A stretch of 11,939 nucleotides of DNA. Origin: Candidatus Hydrogenedentota bacterium. Lineage in GTDB: Bacteria; Hydrogenedentota; Hydrogenedentia; Hydrogenedentales; CAITNO01. Position numbers and translations under genes: made by a program. How positions within the stretch are numbered: the first letter of the stretch is position 1; each line of letters starts with the position of its first letter. Location: NCBI GenBank assembly GCA_029554925.1, contig JAKPUV010000474.1, forward strand, positions 1-11,939, read 5' to 3'. The notes under the pieces were generated by a model. The model made no database searches, was not told where the DNA came from, and was given only the letters and a program-made list of their open reading frames with translations. This document shows, piece after piece, positions 1-4,771 of the stretch.

Positions 1-437
1 CGGCGGATTTCCGACAGCACCCCCTCCATGGCCCGGTAATATTCCGGCCCGCCTGCGTGCAGCTTGCCGATGCAGGCGGGGTCGTCGCCGTAGTCAATGT
101 GCGTGGAGTAGGGCGGGTCCACGAAGACAAAGGCCGCCTTCCCGTCCTCCAGGGGCAGTTTTCGGGCGTCGCTGCGGAAGATGTCCGGCCGGGTCGGCTG
201 GAGGTCGTAGCCCAGGGCGCGCCGCCCCAGGTCGCGCGCCACGTCCAGGGTGGTGCCGCTGCCCGCCATGGGGTCCACCACGAGGTCCTTGGGCTTGGTG
301 TAGCGCTGGAGCAGGTTCCAGAGGATATACGCGGGCGTCGCGCCCTGGTAATTCTTGTCGCCCTGGCGCTCGTTCCCATATTGCTGCGAGGGAAAATCCC
401 ACAGCGTGGTGGTCATCAGTTCGGGTTTCGGGGCCAC
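1..437 (-). CDS. DNA methyltransferase (N6-adenine/N4-cytosine type), 5' part only
   Basis: This is the N-terminal 145 codons of a SAM-dependent DNA methyltransferase; the gene continues past the left edge. Motif I (SAM binding) is DPMAGSGTT at residues 55-63 and catalytic motif IV is DPPY at 107-110. The order I then IV, with an early TTTLWDFP stretch at residues 9-16, resembles orphan methylases that carry a 'WSFP...GSGTT' N-terminus rather than a restriction-linked beta-class enzyme. DPPY favours adenine-N6 methylation, but this is not decisive. I chose the GTG at 437 because an AGGAGG Shine-Dalgarno lies 5 nt upstream; an in-frame ATG at 416 is the alternative. The start is 18 nt after the stop of the thioredoxin-like gene, in the same frame, so the two are probably co-transcribed. 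No restriction endonuclease is visible. Target specificity cannot be read from this fragment. Confidence 0.85.
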   Translation of the reverse strand, partial: MAPKPELMTTTLWDFPSQQYGNERQGDKNYQGATPAYILWNLLQRYTKPKDLVVDPMAGSGTTLDVARDLGRRALGYDLQPTRPDIFRSDARKLPLEDGKAAFVFVDPPYSTHIDYGDDPACIGKLHAGGPEYYRAMEGVLSEIR

Positions 438-455
438 TCCCGCCTCCTCCCGGCC

Positions 456-1694
456 TCAGGAGGCCAGCGCCGCCTGCACCGCTTCTGTCAGCAGCTTCTC
501 GAAGTCGGGCGGCATGCCCTCGAACACCTTGGAGACCAGGCCCTTGCGGTCAACGACCACGATGAAGGGGATGCCCTGGACGCCGTAGAGGTTGCCCACC
601 TTTCCGTCCTTGTCCATGGGCACCGGCATGTCCATCTTCCTGGACTCCAGGAACTTGGAGACCGTCTCCGGGGGCTCCGCCTGGTTCACGGCGTAGAGCT
701 TCACCCCCTTGTCCGCGTGGGCGTGAACCACCTTCTCAATGACCGGCATGGCCTGGCGGCAGGGGCCGCACCAGCTGGCCCAGAAATCCAGCACCACCAC
801 CTTGCCCTTTTCCGCGGAGAGCGTCATCTCGCCGCCCTTGAACAGCGGCAGGGTGAAGTCCGGCGCGGGGGCGCCCGCCTTGAGGGACGAGCCCTGCCCC
901 TCGCCGGGTTCCGGCTCCTTGCGGTCCTGCACCTTCACCCCCTCGGGGGCGGTGAACACAAACTGCTCATCCTTGAGCTCCGGGTTGACCCGCCAGTTGG
1001 AGAACTGGAACACCACCTCGGCGGTGATCTTGTCGCCCCCGTGGTTCTGGGCGGAAACCGCCTTCGACATGTCGGCGTTGAGCTGGACCAGGCGCCGCTT
1101 CTCCCCGGGCGCGAGCCACGCCGTGACGTCAAAGCCCTCGTAGGCGAGCGCGATGCCGTCGCAGGAAAGGCCGCCAATCTCCCGCGTCCCCGCATGGGTC
1201 ACGGACTGCGCCTCGTTCACGAGTTCGGCGTTGCCGTGGAGGAAATCGGCCAGCCACACGCCCGGCGCCTTGAGCAGGCCGCCCATGGCCGCCGACGCAA
1301 GCACGGGGCGGGGCACTTCCTGCTCCAGCCGGTCGGCGCGCTTTTCGGCGGGCAGGTACACGTTGTGCACCTTTCCGTTGCTGATGATCTGCACCTCAAA
1401 CGCGCCCGACTGCTCCCGCAGGCGCTGCCACAGGTCGCTCTTGCCGCGGAGGAGCATTTCCCCCTCGAACGCCTGCTCGCTCACATCCTCCCCGCTGTCG
1501 GAAGCCTTTACCGCCCGGGTGTTTGCGGAGAAATCCACCCCCACGGAGGCAAACGAGGAGACCTCCCGCATCGCGTTTTCCAGCAGTCCCTTCGCGTTTT
1601 CATCCACTTCCTGCGCCGCCGCAAACGCGGCCAGGCACACCGCGGCCAAACACGCCGTCACCGCCGGGGCCATCCGCTGCTTCTGTGGGTTCAT
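456..1694 (-). CDS. Secreted DUF2092-TlpA fusion: thioredoxin-fold periplasmic protein
   Basis: This 412-residue exported protein has two parts. Residues 1-28 form a signal peptide: basic MNPQKQR, then an Ala/Leu-rich core ending AAFAAAQ. Residues 30-255 resemble the DUF2092/LolA-like lipoprotein-carrier fold, including a GGLSCDGIAL segment near 174-183, DVTAWLAPGEK near 189-199 and a closing F-FTAPEGV. Residues 272-412 are a TlpA/redoxin-like thioredoxin domain with WCGPC at 308-312 and the cis-proline loop GIPFI at 374-378. The active-site pair C309/C312 is intact, so a periplasmic disulfide reductase or thiol-redox role is likely; the substrate is unknown. The open frame extends to an ATG at 1796, but I reject that start because it sits in the likely promoter and would bury the signal peptide. 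An AGGAG lies about 11 nt upstream of 1694. The gene leads a probable operon with the methyltransferase. Confidence 0.85.
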   Translation of the reverse strand: MNPQKQRMAPAVTACLAAVCLAAFAAAQEVDENAKGLLENAMREVSSFASVGVDFSANTRAVKASDSGEDVSEQAFEGEMLLRGKSDLWQRLREQSGAFEVQIISNGKVHNVYLPAEKRADRLEQEVPRPVLASAAMGGLLKAPGVWLADFLHGNAELVNEAQSVTHAGTREIGGLSCDGIALAYEGFDVTAWLAPGEKRRLVQLNADMSKAVSAQNHGGDKITAEVVFQFSNWRVNPELKDEQFVFTAPEGVKVQDRKEPEPGEGQGSSLKAGAPAPDFTLPLFKGGEMTLSAEKGKVVVLDFWASWCGPCRQAMPVIEKVVHAHADKGVKLYAVNQAEPPETVSKFLESRKMDMPVPMDKDGKVGNLYGVQGIPFIVVVDRKGLVSKVFEGMPPDFEKLLTEAVQAALAS

Positions 1695-1739
1695 TTCGCT
1701 GCATGCTCCTGTTTGCTCGCTCCGAAGGTTCAAACGTCT

Positions 1740-1783
1740 CCGGGGAACACCCGGCTGACGGGCCGCATTTCGGGCACCCCCGG
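1740..1783 (-). other. Possible folded leader of the thioredoxin mRNA
   Basis: Arms CCGGGG (1740-1745) and CCCCGG (1778-1783) are complementary. Within them a GCCCG/CGGGT pairing can extend the stem, so the transcript leader on the minus strand could fold into an imperfect hairpin. There is no T tract, so it is not a terminator. It may be only a by-product of GC-rich sequence. Confidence 0.2.
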
Positions 1784-1795
1784 AAGGAATGCGCA

Positions 1796-1804
1796 TTTAT
1801 ACCA
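1796..1804 (-). promoter_or_regulatory. Extended -10 promoter candidate for the thioredoxin/methylase unit
   Basis: Read on the minus strand the sequence is TGGTATAAA, an extended -10 (TGn-TATAAA). No convincing -35 lies 16-18 bp upstream, which is tolerated for extended -10 promoters. Transcription would start near 1789 and leave a leader of about 95 nt before the ATG at 1694. The element overlaps the alternative ATG at 1796, which argues for the downstream start. Confidence 0.45.
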
Positions 1805-1949
1805 CATTCTGGCGTCAGCGCGGCGTTTTTTCAGGAGGCGTGGGGGGCGTTGCAGCCGCCGCCAAGGCGGCGCGCGTGGGTGTCCGCTGCGGAGACCGGA
1901 TGCCAAACCGAAGGGAACTGACCGGACGTGTCAAGAAAATACCCTCCCA

Positions 1950-1973
1950 TTTTGGACCCAAAACGACCGTTTT
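1950..1973. repeat. Two overlapping dyads, candidate regulator sites
   Basis: TTTTGG-AC-CCAAAA (1950-1963) and AAAACG-AC-CGTTTT (1960-1973) are inverted repeats with perfect 6-bp arms. They share the AAAA at 1960-1963, have the same AC centre, and their centres are 10 bp apart, one helical turn. They lie about 40-60 bp upstream of the predicted start of the pilus operon. No regulator can be named. Confidence 0.35.
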
Positions 1974-1978
1974 TGTCA

Positions 1979-2007
1979 TTGAACGCTGGCAGGGAACGTG
2001 CTAAAAT
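1979..2007 (+). promoter_or_regulatory. Overlapping sigma-54-like and sigma-70-like promoter of the pilus operon
   Basis: Two promoter readings fit the same bases. Sigma-54: TGGCAGG at 1987-1993 and GTGCT at 1998-2002 put GG (1988-1989) and GC (2000-2001) at the required 12-bp offset. Across the extended consensus only two positions differ (C to G after TGGCA, and T to G in TTGC). Sigma-70: TTGAAC (1979-1984), 17-bp spacer, TAAAAT (2002-2007). Both predict a start near 2012-2015. The operon encodes the sigma-54 activator PilR, which makes the sigma-54 reading biologically reasonable. Two GTGTC pentamers at 1880-1884 and 1928-1932 resemble the short (C/G)TGTC core recalled for PilR sites, but pentamers are weak evidence. 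Confidence 0.55.
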
Positions 2008-2020
2008 GAAGTTAACTTCA
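2007..2020. promoter_or_regulatory. Perfect 14-bp palindrome at the predicted transcription start
   Basis: TGAAGTTAACTTCA is a perfect inverted repeat that begins on the last base of the -10 TAAAAT and covers the predicted start site. That position suits an operator for a dimeric repressor. The cognate protein is not identifiable. Confidence 0.4.
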
Positions 2021-2030
2021 GGGTGGCTTG

Positions 2031-2049
2031 GAGGGTCAAAAAGGCCCTC
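2031..2049 (+). other. Leader hairpin upstream of the MshEN-DnaA-like gene
   Basis: GAGGGTC (2031-2037) pairs with GGCCCTC (2043-2049) around an AAAAA loop: seven pairs including one G-U. It lies in the predicted 5' leader, about 18 nt before the AAAGG ribosome-binding site. No U tract follows, so it is not an intrinsic terminator. It may affect mRNA stability or translation. It is too short to match a known c-di-GMP riboswitch. Confidence 0.35.
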
Positions 2050-2078
2050 ATAACCGAAAGAGAGATAAAGGCTCCGCC

Positions 2079-4733
2079 ATGGCGATGATGCGTCCCGCTC
2101 CCGGTTCGGCAAAGGGCAAAGGGCACAAGCGCCTGGGTGCCCTTTTAATCGAGGACGGGGCCATCACGCAGCAGCAGCTGGACAAGGCGCTGGAGGTGCA
2201 GGGGGAGAAGGGCGGGTATCTGGGGGGGATTCTGGTGGACCTTGGGCACCTCACCCAGGAGCGTCTGACGGAATTTCTTTCCAGGCAGTGCCAGATTCCG
2301 CACGTCAGCCTCATCGGCTATGAGATCAACGACCAGGTCACCAAGCTGCTCCCGAAGGAAATCTGCCTGCGTCTGAACGTCCTTCCGATTGACAGGCTGG
2401 CCCGCATCATCACGCTGGCCATGGTCAACCCGCTGGACGCCGAGGCGCTGGAGGAGGTGCAGAAGCTCTGTCCGGACCTGCGCATCAAGCCCATCCTGTG
2501 CTCTTGGGGGCACTTCAAGACCGTCACGGAGCGCCTCTTCAGCGAGACGCCCGTGCTGCGCGTTGCGGACTACAGCATCCTCAGCCGTGAGCATTCCCCG
2601 GCGAAGCCCAAATCGGCGGAAGAGCGGGCGGCGGAGCAAAAGGGCAGGGATGCCGGCCCCGGGCTGGTAGACGAAGGGGACGAGGCGGTGCCCGCGCCGT
2701 CCCGTCCGCCGACGCGCGGGCTGGGGGGCGGCCTCCAGACCATCTCCGCGGACAGCGCCCGGCAAATCGGCTCGGCCCTGAGCGAGGGGTTGCAGGAAAG
2801 CCTCGCGGAGCTTCTCACCGCCCTGCGCGAACACCGCGCCGCGCCCGCGCAGACAGACCCCGCCGACACGCTCACGGAACTGACCGCGGGGTTGCGGGAG
2901 TCCATGGAGACCTCCATCCAGTCGCTGGCGGGCGAACTCCGCGCCAGTCTGGACGGGCTGAAGGAGAGCTGGCCCCAGCCCCCCGCCGACGGCGGGGAGG
3001 ACCGGCTGGCCGGCCTGCTCCGCGAACAGCTCGGCGCCTCCGTGTCCGAGGCCATGCAGCCGCTCACCGCCCAGATCGCCGAGGTGGCCGCGGAGATGCG
3101 CCGGGGACCCGAAAAGGACTCCGCGCCGGACTTCGTCGCCCTGGCCCAGGGCATCCAGGACGGCGTGGGCGCCGCAGTGGGCACCGCCCTCGCGTCGGTC
3201 AGCGCGGAGCTGCGGTCCCTGAACGAGCTGCAGCAGCGCGTCCCGGACGGACCCACCCCCTCGGAGTGGGCCGAAGCCGCCAGTCAGAGCGTGGGCGCCG
3301 TGGTTCGCGACGCCATGGAACAGCTGGGGGAGAATCTTCGCGCCACCCTTGCGGGGCAGGCGGAGAGCCGGGAGCAGTCGGGGCAGGAACTCGCCAAACT
3401 TGCGCAGGCCCTCCAGGAGGGCGTGGCCCACGCCGTGGAGGACTCCATGGCGGGCATGGCCGTGCAGTTGAAGGACGCGCTCGCGCGCGGCGACAGCGCC
3501 GACGAGGAAAGCAGAAGCCAGGCGGCGGCCGCCTTGGCGGAGCGGCTCGCCGAGGCGGTGAACCGGGGCCTGGCCGAACTCCGCGACGCCCAGAAGGGCC
3601 AGGAATCGGAGCTGGCCCGCGTCGCCGAGACGGCCCTCGCCGCCATCGCCTCGGAAAGCCGGAACGCGCTCACGGCGCAGCAGGAGGAACTGGCCCGCAT
3701 CGCGGAGACGACGCTGCAGTCCATCCGCGAGGCCCGGGAAACCCAGGAGAGCCAGCAGTCGCAGCTGGCCAAGATCGCCGAGGCGGCGTCCCAGTCCGTC
3801 AAGCAGACCACCGAGCTGATCGAGTCGCACCTGGTCGCCGAGAGCAACCGCCGCGACCTCATGCGCCGGCGCAAGAACCGGCACGCGTCGGTGGCCCCCT
3901 TCGGCCTCGGGCCCGACGCCGACCCGGACGAGGCGACACGGGTGGACGAGTCGGACGGGCGGATTATGGACGCCCTGGACTCGGAGATCCCCCTGGAGTC
4001 CCTCACCTTTGAGAATTACTTCCCGGGGAAGGTCAACGCGTTCACTTTCAAGGTGGCGCAGGCCGTGGCCACGGCGCCCGGGGGCGACTACAACCCCCTC
4101 TTCCTCTACGGCACCGTGGGCTGCGGCAAGACGCACCTCATCAGCGCGATCGGCAACACGATCCTCACGGGCGGCGGCAAGAAGTCCAAGGGCCCCGCGC
4201 CCCGGGTGGGCTACGTGTCCGCCAGCCATTTCGCGCGGCGGCTCGCGGACGCGGTGGCCGAGGGCGCGCTGGACGCATTCCGCGAAAACTACTGCCACTG
4301 GGACGTGCTGATTCTGGACGACATCCAGTTCCTTGGCGGGCGCGTGGAGGCGCAGGAGGAGTTCTTCCACATTTTCAACGCCCTGCACCAGCAGGGGCGG
4401 CAGATCATCATCGCCGCGGACAAGGCGCCCGACCGCCTCGGCCTGCTGGAACAGCGCCTCATCTCCCGGTTTGCGAGCGGCATTGTGGCGGAGCTCAAGC
4501 CGCCGGAGTGGGAGACGCGGATGCAGATCCTCAAGCACCAGATGTCCGGGGCGGGGGTGCCGGTTCCCGAGGAGATTCTCTCCCTCATCGCCATGCGCGT
4601 GCCGGGCGACGTGCGCAAGATGATCGGCGCCCTGAGGAAGATCACCGCGTTCGCGCGGCTCATTGGAAAGGAAATCAGCGTGGAGATGGCCCAGGAGATC
4701 CTGAGCCACCTTGGCGCGGAGGAGGCCGCATGA
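2079..4733 (+). CDS. MshEN domain - helical repeat - DnaA-like AAA+ ATPase fusion
   Basis: This 884-residue protein has an unusual architecture. Residues about 17-155 are an MshEN (GspE/PilB N-terminal) domain with both tandem c-di-GMP-binding motifs: R18-L19-G20, L23, L34, L38, Q41 and then Y47-L48-G49, L52, L63, L67, Q70. Residues about 160-225 are a Pro/Ala-rich linker. Residues about 225-590 are roughly ten degenerate helical repeats, probably coiled coil. A basic cluster (RRDLMRRRKNR, 591-601) and an acidic linker follow. Residues 640-884 are the DnaA domain III AAA+ module: Walker A GTVGCGKT (678-685), Walker B with D747/D748 followed by IQF, arginine-finger region RLISRF, and a sensor-2 helix with DVRKMIGAL. 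The DnaA domain IV helix-turn-helix is absent, as in Hda. The ATG at 2079 has AAAGG 7 nt upstream; an upstream TTG at 2028 is less likely because it runs through the leader hairpin. The protein is probably cytoplasmic and linked to the pilus motor by operon position. Its function is inferred, not known. Confidence 0.85.
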   Translation: MAMMRPAPGSAKGKGHKRLGALLIEDGAITQQQLDKALEVQGEKGGYLGGILVDLGHLTQERLTEFLSRQCQIPHVSLIGYEINDQVTKLLPKEICLRLNVLPIDRLARIITLAMVNPLDAEALEEVQKLCPDLRIKPILCSWGHFKTVTERLFSETPVLRVADYSILSREHSPAKPKSAEERAAEQKGRDAGPGLVDEGDEAVPAPSRPPTRGLGGGLQTISADSARQIGSALSEGLQESLAELLTALREHRAAPAQTDPADTLTELTAGLRESMETSIQSLAGELRASLDGLKESWPQPPADGGEDRLAGLLREQLGASVSEAMQPLTAQIAEVAAEMRRGPEKDSAPDFVALAQGIQDGVGAAVGTALASVSAELRSLNELQQRVPDGPTPSEWAEAASQSVGAVVRDAMEQLGENLRATLAGQAESREQSGQELAKLAQALQEGVAHAVEDSMAGMAVQLKDALARGDSADEESRSQAAAALAERLAEAVNRGLAELRDAQKGQESELARVAETALAAIASESRNALTAQQEELARIAETTLQSIREARETQESQQSQLAKIAEAASQSVKQTTELIESHLVAESNRRDLMRRRKNRHASVAPFGLGPDADPDEATRVDESDGRIMDALDSEIPLESLTFENYFPGKVNAFTFKVAQAVATAPGGDYNPLFLYGTVGCGKTHLISAIGNTILTGGGKKSKGPAPRVGYVSASHFARRLADAVAEGALDAFRENYCHWDVLILDDIQFLGGRVEAQEEFFHIFNALHQQGRQIIIAADKAPDRLGLLEQRLISRFASGIVAELKPPEWETRMQILKHQMSGAGVPVPEEILSLIAMRVPGDVRKMIGALRKITAFARLIGKEISVEMAQEILSHLGAEEAA
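2739..3834 (+). repeat. Degenerate helical repeats encoded in the fusion gene
   Basis: The middle of the fusion protein repeats a loose unit of roughly 25-40 residues with the pattern 'LA..L.E.V..A...L..L...L'. The three clearest copies begin at residues 511, 537 and 562 (ELARVAET, ELARIAET, QLAKIAEA), with periods of 26 and 25 residues. Earlier copies such as LSEGLQESLAELL, LTAGLRESMETSIQ, LAQGIQDGVGAAVG and LAQALQEGVAHAVE are more diverged. The composition is rich in Ala, Glu, Gln, Leu and Ser, which suggests an extended helical rod or oligomerising coiled coil. Confidence 0.65.
4718..4725 (+). promoter_or_regulatory. Strong ribosome-binding site for the 13-codon coupling ORF
   Basis: GGAGGAGG sits inside the last codons of the MshEN-DnaA-like gene, 4 nt before the ATG at 4730. 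By contrast the pilB ATG at 4768 has only a poor purine-rich upstream sequence (GCGGGTG). Ribosomes loaded here would translate the short ORF and terminate on the pilB start. Confidence 0.5.
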
Positions 4734-4771
4734 CCGCCCCCGGGCGGCGCGGCAAGCGGGTGAACACATGA
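4730..4771 (+). CDS. Candidate 13-codon coupling ORF between the fusion gene and pilB
   Basis: The ATG at 4730 overlaps the stop of the upstream gene in an ATGA arrangement. The frame reads MTAPGRRGKRVNT and its TGA (4769-4771) overlaps the pilB ATG (4768-4770) in a second ATGA. With GGAGGAGG 4 nt upstream it has the best ribosome-binding site in this junction, while pilB has almost none. It could act as a translational relay that ties PilB synthesis to the upstream ATPase; the basic peptide itself probably has no function. Chance is possible for so short a frame, but the double overlap is notable. Confidence 0.4.
   Translation: MTAPGRRGKRVNT

Larger units (their letters stand above)
1695..2078. 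other. Divergent intergenic region
   Basis: This 384-bp non-coding region separates the minus-strand thioredoxin gene from the plus-strand pilus operon. It is more AT-rich than the genes, mainly between about 1930 and 2020. It contains an extended -10 element on the minus strand (1796-1804), two overlapping dyads (1950-1973), an overlapping sigma-54/sigma-70 promoter (1979-2007), a 14-bp palindrome (2007-2020) and a leader hairpin (2031-2049). A 6-bp GC-rich hairpin at 1855-1871 (GCCGCC/GGCGGC, 5-nt loop) has no T tract. Open frames crossing the region in either direction show no family resemblance. Confidence 0.8.

Noticed and set aside
1695..1796. ATG at 1796 as the start of the thioredoxin-like protein
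   Set aside because: It would place 34 Arg-rich residues before a clear signal peptide and overlaps the -10 element.
1855..1871. GC-rich hairpin as a terminator
   Set aside because: No T tract follows on either strand, and no gene on either strand ends just upstream of it.
1929..1934. Perfect -35 TTGACA on the minus strand as promoter of the thioredoxin gene
   Set aside because: The hexamer at 17-bp spacing is TCGGTT, and no -10-like hexamer is found at nearby spacings. The extended -10 at 1796-1804 is the better candidate.
57..1982. Long plus-strand open frame over the methylase and thioredoxin genes
   Set aside because: It is antisense to two genes with clear motifs, has Arg/His/Gly-rich composition with no family match, and is explained by the scarcity of stop codons in GC-rich DNA.
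2079..4733. Chromosomal replication initiator dnaA or an origin nearby
   Set aside because: Domain IV (DNA binding) is absent, an MshEN domain replaces the normal N-terminus, the neighbours are pilus genes, and I see no cluster of DnaA boxes (TTATNCACA) in the intergenic region.
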